DNA from: Orthonyx spaldingii
Taxonomy: Eukaryota; Chordata; Aves; Passeriformes; Orthonychidae
Reading direction: 5' to 3'
DNA length: 64,000 nt
Assembly (NCBI GenBank): GCA_013397795.1
Contig: VZTJ01000294.1
Span: 4,531,143 to 4,595,142 of the forward strand
Shown here in pieces: positions 26,201 to 41,200 of the stretch (position 1 is the first letter of the stretch; each line of letters begins with the position of its first letter). The notes under the pieces were generated by a model. It saw nothing but the letters and a program-made list of their open reading frames with translations, did no database searches and was not told the origin of the DNA. The translations under genes and the position numbers were made by a program.

Positions 26201-29200
26201 ATCATTATGCAATTCTGATGTTGCTTATTGCCCTACAAACTGTATTAGAAGACTTATTGCACTACAGAGTTCTACAGCACGACTTTTTATGTTTCTTTTT
26301 ATCTGATTGTCCAGGGGTACCCTGCAGAAGGATATAGCCAAGAATATGGTGCAAAAGGTGATCCTGGATTACCAGGAATGCCTGGTCTCCAGGTAACTGA
26401 AAATTAAGACAGTGAGAGAGATATGTATAAAAATATACAGTAATATGTATAAACACATGATATATAACAAGAGTATATATTAAGATTATTTTGTTTTTTA
26501 CATAATTTAAGTGTGTTGTTTATTTAATATAGATACAATATTTTTTACAATTATGTCACTGATTTCTAAACCAAAACCAGTCAGTTTGCAGGCCCGTCAG
26601 GTTGCAGAAAAACAGTTCTTCAGATATGGAGAAAAACTGGTCATAGATTTACAAGTTTACCCCTACATGTAGAATAGAGCAGAATAGAATAGAATAGAAC
26701 AGAATACAACAAAATACAACAGAATAGTTCTGTTGGAAGGGAACTATAATGGCTATTTAGTCCAACTGCTAAAATTCCCATTGAAGTTAAGACTGAACAG
26801 GTTAGACTAGCCCAACTAACAAAGGACAGGATGGTCCATATTTCAAGAATGAACATTGACAGGGGAAGGCAGGGCTGGCATTTCTTCTGACTATTGGAAT
26901 AAACAGAGAGCATTAAATTAAAAAGAAAATAAAAATGTTTAGTTTTCCATTTCTTTGGGAAAAAAAGCTTTTAAGTATAGGATTTATTGCATAGAATATT
27001 TGAAAGATTGAAGGCTTATTAAAGGCATTAATAGGACTATATGGATTGAGTCCACATTTTTCAGAGGACTTACATCCTCACTTGAGTAGTTTAGTTTTAG
27101 AACAGATATTTTCTCATGTTTCAAAACATATGCCAAACAATGAAGCAGTCAGAAAGAATTATACTTCTGTGTTCTCCTGAAATAGGAAAAGGAAATTCAG
27201 AAGCAGAGCTGCTCCTCTCTTTCTAATTCAGTTGACTGAATTTAGTGCTCTGTTTTGCTCATAATCTTGCCAGGAGATTTATTCCTGTTTCTTTTTTAAT
27301 ATGCAGGGTGCCCAGGGTGCTCAAGGATATCCTGGGGAACTTGGACCACAGGGCCCACCAGGACCTTTAGTATGAATTTATGTCTCATTTGTTACTTTTC
27401 CCTAAACCCTATGGAATTACACAGAATTACACAAGTACTGGACCCTCCCAGACTTATTTGAGGTCTAGACACATGTGTATGTAAAAAGTATGTCTTCTGA
27501 TCTTTTTCAGTTCTTTTTGATTATTTTCATGCATGATAATGTCTGTATTTTCAGAAGCATCCCTTGTCCATGTAGGCATAAATTTTAATTTTCAAATGAC
27601 TACCAATTAATCCCCTTTAAATACTAATATGTATAACATTGACAGATGCATCTAGATGTTTGCAACTAGACTGTGTAAACAGTCTGTCACCCACTGGCAA
27701 TGATTTGTGGTTGTAAAGGTGGAAGAAAGAGTAAAAATAGTGATATAAGTTCAGTGAAAGTTGGGTGCTTCAAAACACCTATATCAGAGCAGAAAATTGT
27801 AATTTTTTGAGCTGAGGATTTTTTTTTTTCCTTTTTTGTAGGGCATGCCAGGGAGAGCAGGACCTCCTGGACCTAAGGTAGTCTCAGATTGGTAATAAAA
27901 ATGAAAACTTCTGTTATGTGAAACATAAATTAACTCATTTTGTAGGTATTTGTAAAATAAAAAAATAACATTTGGGGATTTTTTTTCAGGGTCTTATGGG
28001 ACTAAAAGTAATAGGAGCCAAAGGAAGAAAGGTAATTTCATAAAAAACTTTAAACATTTTATAAGTTTTGTTTCTGTTTTCTGCATTTTCTGATATGCTG
28101 TGGTAAAGTGTGTGAGGAAGTAAGTACTGTGAAATGCAAATTTTCAGTATATTTGTGGGAGTCTTTGGTTGAAAAATGGAAACATGGCAGTGCTGTCTAA
28201 AGTCAAAATGTTTTCACATAAGAGCCAATGATATAAACTTCTAGACAGAAGGTTAGACACTGAAGAGAAGCCAGTAGTTAATATTTACTAGCACATAACA
28301 TAAAATTAATATATATAATAAGTGTGGTGCTCCTAAATGCTTATCTAAGCACATAAACATTGGTAAATTAATAGCATTTGTAGTCTCATGACTTCTGTCC
28401 AATGTATTTTCAGTGTCAGCTCTTGTGATGCTAGAAAAGCTCCCAGGTTTTGAATAGAAATTGGATGAGTTGTCATTCATGTTCTTACTTTATATTCCAT
28501 GTGATTGACATTAAGCCAGGAATTACTGCAAATTCCCATATTGTCCTTCAGCACCCCAACTTGCAGCTGCAGGACCAGTGTAGTCAATCTGAATATACTT
28601 GCAAGAAACTGGGGCATCTCAGTTATGCTAATTGACCTGCACAGATTCAGCTGTGATTGGTTTTAACATTGTAATCACTACCAGGAATGTGCTAGGAGTT
28701 TCCTGGAAAAAAATTTGCCTATAGACCTGGTTATTCATTTGCAGTAGCTCAGGTGACCGTGGAACATCTTGCTTCCTTACGAAAGAGTGACACATTCTTT
28801 GCTGTTGTGCTGCAAATTCATTCAAGAGCATTCCGCTGGCTTAAAATCACTGGAAATTGTGGATATTGTTTTGTTGAGCTCCACATTGAGATCACATTGA
28901 GGACTTACCCTGTTCTGAAAGATGCTTAATGAAAAAGTGCACTTCACTACTAATGTTGTCAGTGAAGGACACATGAAAGCCTGTTTTGTCTGTTAGCACC
29001 ATGATTCTGTGATCTCCCTGGAATACCCAGACTGCAGTTTGGAGGATGTCACCAAACACAGTTCATGTAATTTACTGGTTGACATAATTAAATGAAGGGA
29101 AAAATTGTAATCAAGGAGATATTTTTACTTGGTTTAGAGTTAAAATAGTTATGTAACAAAAAAAATAGGATTAAAAATTTAAATTGTTTCTAGAAACTTT

Positions 29201-32200
29201 ACCAGAAATCAGCATCTACATTTTTATACTAATCAGCTAGGAGAAGGTTAAATCTTCCATATGTCTTTTTTACTGGAATATAAATATCAAGCAAAGGGAA
29301 ATGTCAGCTGGATTAATGGCTGAGTATAATGACAGAAGAATTCTTACAATATGAAAAATATAGCAGTAGTAATTTGAAATAACAAAAACACACTGCTTGT
29401 AATTTACTCTAATTTTCTTTTGTCTTTCAAGGGTGACCCTGGGTTAACCGGACCCCCTGGACCCCCAGGCACTGTTATTGTGACATTAAGCGGACCAGAC
29501 AACATGACGGTAGTAAAATTGTTAAACATCACGTTCAGATAAGCCATCTGACTAGATTTTACTTTGAGAGCTCATTTTCATCTTCACTGCTCTGATAACA
29601 TTTCCTTTAACCCATCCTAACATTTTTCCAGCTTGTTTAATTAGATTCTGAACTGTCTTAGAGTGTCTGTGTAGAGTCAGCTCATCTGAGACCTGTGTGC
29701 TCACATGCACATCTGCACAATGCCAATGCAATGCTTTTTGCTTCCCGGTACCTGCTGTGAATTTCTGAGTACATGAAGAGTAAATCACTTCTGCTTCACC
29801 AAATCGACATGGATGTTCTGAATGGCTATCAAAATTGTGTTGACCTCTGGGCCTTGTCATTGAGAATGTCAGACTCTGAGCTACAAGAGTTTCACGAAAG
29901 CTTACATACAACATATTCATGTACATTTTGAAGTTTTTTACTTATTGTTTTCACTGAAACATGAGTAATCATGGAAAGTGTTGGAAAGACAATAAATATG
30001 GAAGGAAATGGTCGGATTCAGCTTTCTTTTTAAGGATTGGTTTGTGAATTAAAATTCTTGCAATGTATTCTTATATAGAAATTAAACAGCAGTAGTTGAT
30101 ACAATTTTAAGTATTCACATATTAACAGAACAAGTCTTCAATGTGTTCTTAATTCTGTTTTTCTTATGTGATTTGCATCTAATCTATGGAGTCATCTAAA
30201 CTCCCTCTCCCTTATGTGCTGAATAAAAGTGAATTTTGCATCAAGACTCTATAGAGGAGGGAAGAGAAAGATTGCAAAGCAAGGTTCAGCATTTAGGCAC
30301 ACCAATCCTCCCAGTTTACATCAAATACAGGCCACCTAGAGCACTTTCCAGTCACAGCTGTGGTGGCTTATCATGAGAGAATGGCAAATTTTCAGAGACA
30401 TTGGGCATTAAGGTACAGAAACCTCTCAAAACTCCTTACATAAGTAGTTTGGAGCATGAGTCTAACCAGGTAATAATTAGACAATCCATAAAATTTGGCT
30501 TTACAGTGACCTTAGGACATGACTCACTGGTGCTACACAGTACTATAATCTAATTTTGCACTCAGAGAGACAAGGATGCCATAGGTAGCCACTGTGTTTA
30601 TGTTTTGGAAATAACTCTAGCTCCAGTGAAGCAACTAAGGTTTATTTGGGTTTTTTGCTTGTTTCTTGTTGCCATTTGTGGGAATATTTACTGCAGTCCC
30701 CTTGCATGCAATCACAGGTAGGTTGTTTTGAACTAGCTCTATTCTGAAATTTGCAGAAACTGTTTCTTTTTCAAGCATCGTAGATTTAGGCAGGAGCACT
30801 GATATGGAATTTCTCATTCTTAATCATTTGAGAGCTACCTCTGCTCAAATAATCTTGCTGGTGACATAAGGATTTCCTATTTGTAGGACTGGACTATCAT
30901 GGTAAACATAGAAAAATCCAGGATACCACAGTAAGCTCTTCTTTTCTGTGTAACAGGACTTGAAAGGAGAAAAAGGAGAAAAAGGATCAAGAGGACCCCC
31001 AGGGCCAATGGGGTTTACAGTAAGTGACCAGAAGTAAATCCCTTAAATTCAGATATTCAGGCAGCATCACCTAGTAAATGCTACTCTTTACAGGCCAGTA
31101 TTTACACTAATTATTTCAACCTTTAATGACAAGAATAGAACTAATAAATAGAATAAAGTACCTATTAATAGCATTCCAACTGTATTTTTTTAAAGATAAA
31201 AACTTATAAAATATATAGTTAACTTAGAAAATGTGAGTTTCAAAGTATGAGTATCCTCAGTGTGGTTTTGTTACAGGGGCCAGTTGGAGATTCTCAAAGT
31301 GAGAAGGGTGACCGAGGAGAACCAGGAGCACAGGTGTGTGCCAACAGTTGAACACATATGTGTTAGTACTTTCTGAAAAAGTTTTGAACTAGTGCTGCTG
31401 TCCAGTTTTTGTCTCACTGCTACTCAGAGCAAATTTGCTTAGATTCAAAAGCTCTTTCCTGCAGTAAACTAGACAAGAGCTGAAATGCAAGTGGCTGTAC
31501 TTACATGAGTATCTGGAGTGAAGGTCAGTTGATTGTGAGTACGCTTCAATTTCTTTTGCTATAAAGGTTCTGCTGTTGAAACTTAGTTAAAAAGTGTTCT
31601 GCTAGACATGTACTGGCTTTAAGTATATAAGGGTATAAGTAGAAGAGAAAACACTGGGTTTTCTTAAGACAGCAGATTGAAATTGGTATGTTCAACCAGC
31701 AGCTGTGTGGAGATATGAAGGAAGTTGCCTAAGAGTTATTCCATTAACAACATAGTATATGAAAAAACAATACATTTATTTTAAAAAGCATACACATTAA
31801 AATACAGTTTACCTGATTATGTCTTTTTTTGGAAGATAATTAATGGACAGCTATTACTTTCATTCAAATGCCTTTCAATTTGAAGAGAATTTACTTAATG
31901 GAAAGGAATAGGGAGTGCACTTCAAAGGTATCTGAAGCAGGGCAGTAGATGGAAAAGTGAAAACAGAAGGAGAAAGCATGTCTTGTCATTTTTCTTGTTT
32001 CTACAAGAACCTGATTTTTCACTAAGCTTTCTGCACTTGCCTGACACTTTGTACTGGTGAAGTCTGGCACAAATAATCCTTCACAGGAGAAATGTCAATG
32101 TTCTGGTTCCATGTCAATTGGCATGATTCCGTGTAAATGGAATATCTTACTATCTGTTTTGTAGAGTTTTATGAACTTTAGTTATGATTAATGAATACTT

Positions 32201-35200
32201 TAAAATAACCTTAATGGCTTTTTACAGTTTACACAGTGTACAGTTATGTGCACAGCATCCAGTTGCTGTGCTCTTTGAATGCAATATCCCCACTTTTAAT
32301 TTTTTTTACTTTTATTTTACATTTTTCCTTTGTAGGGGAAACCTGGAAAAGAAGGTGCCCCAGGTCCACCTGGCTTACCGGTAATGAAGGAAGCCTTCTA
32401 AATGTTTTCTAAGTAGTAGTCATCTATTTATGACAATTCTAGCTTCCTGTCACAGCTTCTTCTCATTGTGAAATGTGTTTGAAAATGTTGATTTGCGTAC
32501 ACTGAAACATTTCCTTCATGCAGCTGGCCTCGGAACATACCATGTCCTCATAGATTTAGGTACAGGAGACAGAGACTCAGTTCACAGATGCTGTTGCTTC
32601 TATATAAAATAAAAAGGCCTGTTGCTTGCTGCTGACTTTCTAATGAGTTTGAGACACACTCTGAGTTAAGCAAAATTAATTCTACTGAGTTTTATTCAGG
32701 TTAGTCGTATTGAAATTTTTGCAAAAGAGTTATCCCTTCCCTTTAACATAAATCAAGAAAAGAAATTAATAGTTTTTAATCACTAGAATCATAGACATTA
32801 TTTTACAAAGAACAGTTATTGCCAGGGTCATGGCTGTCTAGGCCTGAAACAAGATGACTGATAGCTATTAAACTGTAATTTTGTCAACAAATAGTTCTTA
32901 AAATATGCCATTTTAGAAGCAAAATTATCTCATTTGTGTACTAATTAAAAAGCTAAAGTTGTTCAAATGTGTTTCCAATTGGTTAAATATCAGTTATTTC
33001 ATTTACTTCACCTCTACTTTAACAACATCATTAGAGTCACAGTGACCTTATAAATATCTTAGCAAAATTCTTACTGCTAAAATAACCCATTGCACAGGTA
33101 TCGTACTATACCATCATCTTTGTCATGCTAAAATGACCTTCATAGGCAGTCTAAACACATTCCAGTCTGACAAAGAACACTGAACGACAGACCACAAAGC
33201 TCTACTGCCTCAGCTAACAGAAAGAAAACTTTCTGTCATGACAAAGACATGTCATTGCTCTGTTCTCATTTCAACTTTATTGACTAGCGGTGCATTCCAC
33301 TGCATAAGCCTCCAAGAAGTCCCTCTCTCTTGCCTGTATTCACTTGCAGAAAGCCTTAGTGTGCACTGTTTTCCCTCTTGGTGCTGCTGACACCTCTTGA
33401 AATTAGAACCATCCCACAGAGTTCTGGGGGAGGGTGTTGAATGGGAGAGTCTCGTATTGTGTTCAATTTTTCCCCTTCAGAAATAGTTTGCAGAGGGAGA
33501 AACAAATCAGAGATTCTTACACTTGTGCCATGCAGAGCAGCTCCCCCTTGGTAGTGTTGGAGTGTGCCTTAATAGAGGCAGGTTTGGATGGGACACCTGC
33601 AGCTTTTCCTACAGATGTGGAGCTGTACCTCAAACTGGGTCTTTCACTGCAGTTTCTTTCCCTGAGCAAGTTGCATTCACTTTGCCATCACCATGAAAGA
33701 TTAAAGCTTTATATTTTAGATTTTACTGATGCCAGTGCTAAAAGATTAATCCTCATAAAATTGTGTGCTGTCACCTGCAGGGGCAAAAGGGTGAACAGGG
33801 CAAGCCAGGACTGGCTGGAAGGCAAGGAGCTAAGGTATTTTACAATGGTTTTCTTATTGCTTTTGAGAATGAGGATTAGGTATGTTTAGGGGTTATTATA
33901 TAATTTTATTTGTCACTGTGTATATAAAATGTTTCACTTGACCTGAGAGATGATAAGTATGGGTATCATGGAATAGGGAATGGATCAGCTGAAACAAACC
34001 ATATGTTTGAACCAGTGTCCATCTAGGTCTGCTGATGAGTTCCAGTAGCTTTTGGTGTATGTGCCTGAATAGTTGTGTAAGGAACAAAGACAGGGTGGTG
34101 AAGGACTGGTCAGGAGCAGAAGTTTTTCTTTAATGTTTTGAGCTATATACTGAAGTAACAGTGGGTAAATGTCATTCCATATATTGTTTTTAATAAACAA
34201 ACCTATATCTGTCCTCTGATGAAGGGCATGAAAGGAAACGCTGGTCCACCTGGAGCTTGTGGTCGAGTAAGTGTAAATTATCTTCATATATCATTTTTCT
34301 AAACCATTAGAATAAAAATAATCCAAACTGACCGCGTGAAGCAACAGTGGATGTCCTGTGATGTCCTAATCAGGCATGGCTTTCACAAAGTACTGATATT
34401 TCTGGGATTTTCACACAGATGACATCTTCCTTCAGATGGAATTGGATACAGGATCTGTGCCTGGTTAGACCTCACCTGGATCCAGCAATTTGGGCAGGAG
34501 ATTGGACTGTCAAAAAACAGTTACAAAAATTCACAGGAGTTAATACTTAAACCAATTTCTAATCACTTCCAGAACAGGTGGCATTCATTTTAAAATCCTA
34601 AGAAGACTTTTTAAAGAAAGCAAGAATTGCAATAAGTACAATTTCCCTGTCTAGTCATGCTATCTCCCTAGTGGTTTTCCTAAAGGCCCCATGTGCACCT
34701 AATGGAAATCTTTTGCCTAAATTGTTCAAAAGAAATAGCTTTGTAAAAAGCTGAAGTCTTTGTGATATTGACAGAGTACTAAAAAATACTGCTGCTAATA
34801 ACAATTATGATTTCATTTCTGGTTGCTTGTAATTAGTAAGGTCTTGTGGTGTCAGAATATCAGAATTATGAATGAGATCAAAACATTGCTTTATTCAAAT
34901 GTTCAGTATGAGGTACTGTGCTTCTCTCCTCATTCTTGCAATTCTTTCTATTCTACCATCTTTCTCTTGAGACGGAGTATTATGATTATGTGGTTGGTGA
35001 AAAAGGGGATGAAGGACCCCCTGGACCTCCAGGACCAAAAGGTCAACGTGGCATGCCTGGTGAGTGAGACATCAAAACTACAATCTTGTAGCAAGAACAG
35101 TCCACTCAAAGGGCTTATTGCAGACTACATTTTGAGCAACCTTCTTCTGCCTTTACAGGAATATTTCCTAAACTCACATCTACTTCCTGACTTGAAATGT

Positions 35201-38200
35201 ATCCTGAGACTTTGATTTATAGCATTATTTCCCCTTAAAAATAATTGTTAGTATGCAACAGTTGCATGAGTGGTAGATGCCTGCTCAGGCAAAACCAAGT
35301 TCTTATTTTAACTTTTAAGCTTAAAATGCCAAAGATCAAAGTTTGTATTCAATTGAATTCAATTGAATAGTGACTGTGCAGAGTATGAAGTAGTTTAACT
35401 CAAGTTTTTAATATTTTGATTTTGCAGGGCCACAGGGTCCTCCTGGAGCTGCTGGTAGACCAGGTATGTGCAGCAATCCAGTACCAATGATAAAATACAT
35501 TATTCTTCCTGTCTGTTACACTGAATCAGCTTTGTCAAATATTAATTTCAGACGATTTAAAAAATATCTAAGTGGTAAAAAAAATGTCACCCAAGAACTT
35601 TGATGGGTCAAGTACTTAGGGTAAAGATAATTTTTAAATGTCTGTAGATTCTCACTTTTATTAATATATTTCAAGATAAAAAAGACTTGTGGGATGAACG
35701 TGGTGTGTTTGTCTGTCACTCATCCTATTGAGTACTTACTTTGCTTTGAAATTCCATTTCTTCTTTAACTCTTTGGGATTTTTTTCCTTTTGGTTAGGTG
35801 TATCAAGACCTGGTCTGAGAGGTCCCCCAGGATTTCCTGGGCCAAAAGGAACAAAAGGAGAGAAAGGACAAACTGGCTTGTGCATTGTAGGCCCTCCAGG
35901 ACTGCCTGGTATTACTGGCAGGCCTGGTCCTATTGGATTACCGGGTCCTCCAGGAGAACCAGGTACTTCTAGTAGAAGGTGTTTTGGATTTTTCCAGGTA
36001 GCTGTATCTTTTAAATGAATTGTTGAATATCTCAAGTTGAAATGGACCCATAAGGATCAGAATACTGTCTCCAGTGCATCCCTGCAACTTTTTTCTCTCT
36101 TATCAAGTAGAGAATTGCCTGAATAAACTGCGTTGTAATGGTGCCATGCTCATTGAATTAACAGGTAGAGTAACATTTGGAACTGGCCTACCAGGACTTC
36201 CTGGACAGCCAGGGTGTGCAGGACCTCCGGGACCTCCAGGAGATACTGGCATGAAAGGTCAGTTTCAGATAACTGTCACCCAGAAGTAGATGGTACAATC
36301 CAGTAATCTTCATGGATCCTCATTAGATTTTTTTAAAAAAATTAATTTACCTCTTAAGTCATTTGCTGAGTTCAGAGTTTTAAGAACATTCATTATGGGA
36401 TAGCAAGATGTCTTCCTCCCCTTACATCAACTCAAAGAGCAGTGCATGTGCCAGTGCTGCACATCAGTTATACAGAACTGCAGCAGGATGCAGATCTTCA
36501 CTGGAACAAACAGTCACTACAGATCAGTACAGCTTTGTACTCTCCTGTTGTTATGTTCATGCTGACAGTTGGTCTCTGAAAGAAGCTGCAACTTTCACCC
36601 ACAGGAACTCTTGAATCTCTTTGCCCTTTGCTTGTCATTAGAATGACCCTGACTGTTACGGAGCTGTGTTAGTTTGAAGTGTATGTCCCTTTCTTCTTTT
36701 GAGAGAATTTGGCTTATCAGTAGAGTGTGATCCAAATTGTTTGCTAAAACTTGACTTGAAAAAATCAAGAGATTTAAACCAAATGTTTCTGTCCTTTCAA
36801 TTCACTGTAGTCAGTTCTGATTGACTCTCTGACCACAGGTAATTTAGTACTGTGTTGGAAGTGATCTTCTAACCATGATTCTACCACTCCTGGCCAAAAA
36901 GCTGTAACAAACTAAGTAGCACATTAGTTAAGCTTGAAAATGACTTGCTGTGGAGCAGCTAATGGTTTCTTTTCATTCTAGGTGATGATGCTCGTGTGTG
37001 TACTGATTGTAGCTATATTCCGGGAATACCTGGTCTTCCTGGTTCTCCTGGGCCTCGTGGTCAGGATGGCATGCCTGGTAAATTATCTTATTCCTAACAG
37101 GATAGTAGAAGTGCAAATGATTTTGCTTTTAGCATGAGAATCAGGTGTGGGCATGTCTGCAGCCTTCAGTCCTTGGACTGGCCCTGAGGTGGTGGTGAGT
37201 GTGAGAGCCTGGTGCAGCTCCTTCCGCTGATATGAGCACAAGCCCTGAAAGATCTGAACTCAGAGTGCTGATAGGCTTAGGTGCAGCCTGAAGCCAGCTC
37301 AGTCTATGATGACATAGTCAACGTAACAAGCAGAAACATTTAATGCTGGGTGCAGTTATTGGAGCTTGTCAAAATCCATGTCCTTGTTTTTATTTATCTT
37401 TACAAAATATACTGTTGCTTTTGCAGGTAGAGAAGGAGCAACAGGTCCAAAAGGCTCTCCAGGTTCTCCAGGAACACCAGGCTTTCCAGGGGCTCAAGTA
37501 AGACTGGTTTTTCACATTAACATTCAGATCCCACAAGAATTATTTCAGAGAAACCTCATGGTTAGTGTTATGTGCAGTGTCATACTGGGTGTTCTCAACA
37601 GGTTTTTTCCTGTACTAATGAATGTGTCTGCATGGGAGGCAAGGCAGAGAATGTAAAGTATGGTTCATACAGCTCTACGTGAGCCTGGTTGCTCAGTGCA
37701 GCAAGTTAGCCCAGGCAGTGAGGCAGGTAAATACCTATGATTAACCTGTGCTGCATACCTATGATTAACCTGTGCTGCATTTCATGGTGCTGAGACTGCT
37801 TGTTCTGTCTGGTATGGGTAGTCTATAGTTACCTTCTGTTCCTTTATGTAATTCAGTAATTATGGTAGTGGCTATAAAGCATATATGGATTTTTGTGTGC
37901 TGTGATCTTTGTCAGGCTTCTTACTTCTCTTGTTTCCAGCATACTCAGGAGTTGCTAAAGCCCCAGCTGTGCAGAGAAACGTGCTTCTTATAATACCCTC
38001 TCCAGGGGCTGCCAAGGACAGTCCCTCTTGGGAAATGTTATGAAGAGGGAAGGCTGCCACCTGCTGCCACACACATATCATTTCGTTGTTCTAACTTGTG
38101 CCTGTAGTAGTAATTATTTATGGGAAAGTACAGCCAATGCTGTCCAATAAAAAAATCATGCACAAGTGTTTGTTGTGGTGGTTGCTGTACAGATGCAGAA

Positions 38201-41200
38201 TGAGTCTGCTAATAGCCTTTGCCAGGAGCCCCCTAAGACTTCATGAGCCCAAGATCACTAGAGCCCAGTGGGCTTTCAGCTTGTACTAGTTTTGGCTGGG
38301 ATGGTGTACCTGCTTTGTAACCTGTGGGGAAGAGAAGGGAGAGGGAAGTTAACTATGAACAGAGCCAGCTATGGCACTTACAGTGTCCCTGGGGAAATAT
38401 TTCCATGTAGAGGAGAAGTCTCTAACTAGGTCTTAAAGTCCTTCTTTTTGTGCCATGGTCTTACCTATTAAATCATGCTACATTATTACTGCTTGTAGTA
38501 GCATAAATGAAATGGTAGTCATGTCAAAAGAAGTAAAGGCAGGAGAAAAAGAAAAGACAAAAAAACTCAAAACCTTGTTCATTGAAGTGTGCCATTGCAG
38601 TGAATAAAGGTGAGAATAATGAGAACCCCTCTGAGGTATTTAATTTTAAAAAAGAAAACTTGAAAACAGATGACATCAAGCATGGAAATTCTTTTGATAA
38701 CTCTATTCTAGGGACCTCCAGGTTTTCGAGGAGATCAAGGACGTAAAGGATCAAAAGGTGAGCCAGGATATGTACGTCCAGAAGGTCCAAAGGGTGAGCG
38801 AGGAGATCCAGGAGTCAGGGGAGACAAAGGAAGAAAAGGTTCAAGTGGATTTCTGGGAAGACCTGGCTCTAAAGGATCCAAGGGTTCTAAAGGTGAAGAG
38901 GTGGGTATGCACTGTTTGCAATTAATATGGAAGTCATGGAAACCTAAGTCAGTATTTTATCTTGTAAACAATCTGTTTAATCTATGCAGATATTTCAACT
39001 GAATATCCCCTACCTGACTGAGGGTACTGTCCTCAACTATAACAACCAATATGCATGAAAGAATGAGAGGAAATATTCTGATGTAATACCAGAGAGAGAT
39101 GAGGCCAGTGTAGGTATACATTGCTGAAAAACCTCAGCAGTCTAGAGAGGTGTTAGTTTGAATATTTATACTGGAGCATTATGTTGGATTTCTATGATGG
39201 ATAAGATCTTTTAAAAAAATATCTTCCTGACTACTTATAATGCTTAATAATTCAAATTATTCCTGTTCAGTCTTTAAGGGTTCGTCTTCAGTGAGGACTG
39301 ATCATAAAACTAGAATCATTAGGTCAGAGTTCAGCAGAAACAAAAACTAACAATTACTGTTGTGTTATGTTGGCTGAGAAACTGTTAACATGATTCAGAT
39401 ATAACTGTCTCTAATCCTGACTCCACAGTATTCAGGGAGAGTCAGAGCTGAGGTGGGTTTGGTTTTTTTGCCAAATGTGTTTTAAAACAGAAGAGAAGTG
39501 TACAGTGCAACAACACAGTGATTGGAAAAAATCAGGCAATTGTATTTATTTGTACTATCTCCCTCTGAATAAGCATCTATTTGTAACCATTGATATTCAA
39601 ATTTATCTTAATTTAATCACAAGTAAATCAGAGGGAAAATTTTCTCTTAAATTATCAGATCTCCTCTACCACTAAAATAAGACAACATTAAAGTCAGAGA
39701 ATTGGGCATTTTGTTAAGAAAGCTGGTGTGGAAAGCAAGTAATGCTTGGTATACATGTGTAATCATTAGGGATTGGCTGGATCAAAAGGAGATAGAGGAC
39801 TACCTGGATTGCCTGGTGGGCTTGGACTTCCTGGAGAAATGGGGCTTCCTGGACTGCCAGGGTATGGAGCACAAGGAGTAAGAGGTTTTAAAGGCTCTAA
39901 AGGAATACCTGGACCACCTGGATTACCTGGAGAAGCTGGTTTGTAACTTCCCTATTTTACTGTGGTTTACCTCTGTTAAAGAGTACTTGATTAAAATTGC
40001 AGAGGTAGATTGAAGTCAAAGACATAATTTAGGAAACATGGGAAACTTCTCCTTGCCATGGGATTTCCACACCTTTGTCCCACCTTTGGTCCCTCTGAAG
40101 ATAGTAGCAAAAGTCTTAGGGTCATAAGATAATTGAGGTTGGAACGGACTCTGTGCAGACTGAACTTCATCTCAGCACAAGGGCATCTATGAGGTCAGAC
40201 CAAGTTACTCAAGGTGTTATCCAGCTGGTCCTTGAAAACCTCCAAGGACGAAAGCAGCACCTTATCTCTGGGCAACCTGTTTCAGCGCTTGACTGTCCTC
40301 ACTGTGGAAACAGAAAGTATTCAAATATGCATCCAGTCATCATCATTAGTGTAAATTAAGTCAGCAGGGTTAAATATAAAGGGCATAATAATTTTTGAGT
40401 GCTGGAAACACACCAGTGTAGGTCTTTACAGGCAAGCATAATCTGGAAGAACTCAGCTGAATGGCAGATATAGTTACGGTTGCTTAAAGATAATGCCCAT
40501 TGAGTCTTTATGACATGGATTTGCAGATTTAAGCATTTCTCAGTCGTATTATTTTCCTGGTGATGTTCTGCTTCCTTTTCTGGGTCACTAGACTTCAGGA
40601 GAGCTGAGAGGAAGACTGCAGGTGTCAATAAAATTATTTTACTTAATGAAGCCGGGATGTGAAGGCTTTTCCAAGTCTGTTGGAGTTTCAGAAACACAGA
40701 AACTGTACAAGACTACATTTTTAGCCAAGTAGATTGATCACTAATATTTTTAAATGCTTGAGATTACGTATTGCCAAACTATATGGCTTTGTAATATTTT
40801 ATTATGTATTTCTTGAAGGCCTGAAAGGAGAGACCAGTAGGGCAACTCCATTACCTGCACTGCCGGGACCTCAAGGACCACATGGTTTACCTGGACCCCC
40901 AGGAGTGCCGGGTGAGTACTGCAGTAAATCAGTAACACAGTTAAAATCAGAGACTGATTAACAGTCAGGTTAACTGTAAGGCATCTTTGCCTGGTTTCTG
41001 TAGAACAACAGTCCTTAAAACTGTCCTGAACAGCACAGGAAATTTTTCGACAGCTTTATGGTAGTTTCTGTTCTGTTTCTGTTCTTATAGTTTCAAGCCT
41101 CACCCCTATAATGTGTATTTGTAACCTCTCAAGAAGAGGAAGATTTGTGTCTGCATGTAGCTGTTTCTAGGAGTTTGGAATTTGGCCAGATTGCATAAAA

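Noticed and set aside
34420..34560. Possible decayed CR1 fragment in intron 18
   Set aside because: Phrases such as AGACCTCACCTGGATCCAGC hint at CR1 internal sequence, but the match is too short and degraded to call by eye.
35736..36035. Collagen-like - strand open frame
   Set aside because: It is the complement of exon 21: GGN and CCN codons mirror each other, so Gly-Pro-rich exons give antisense Gly-Pro-like frames. The + strand has the splice sites and conserved interruptions.
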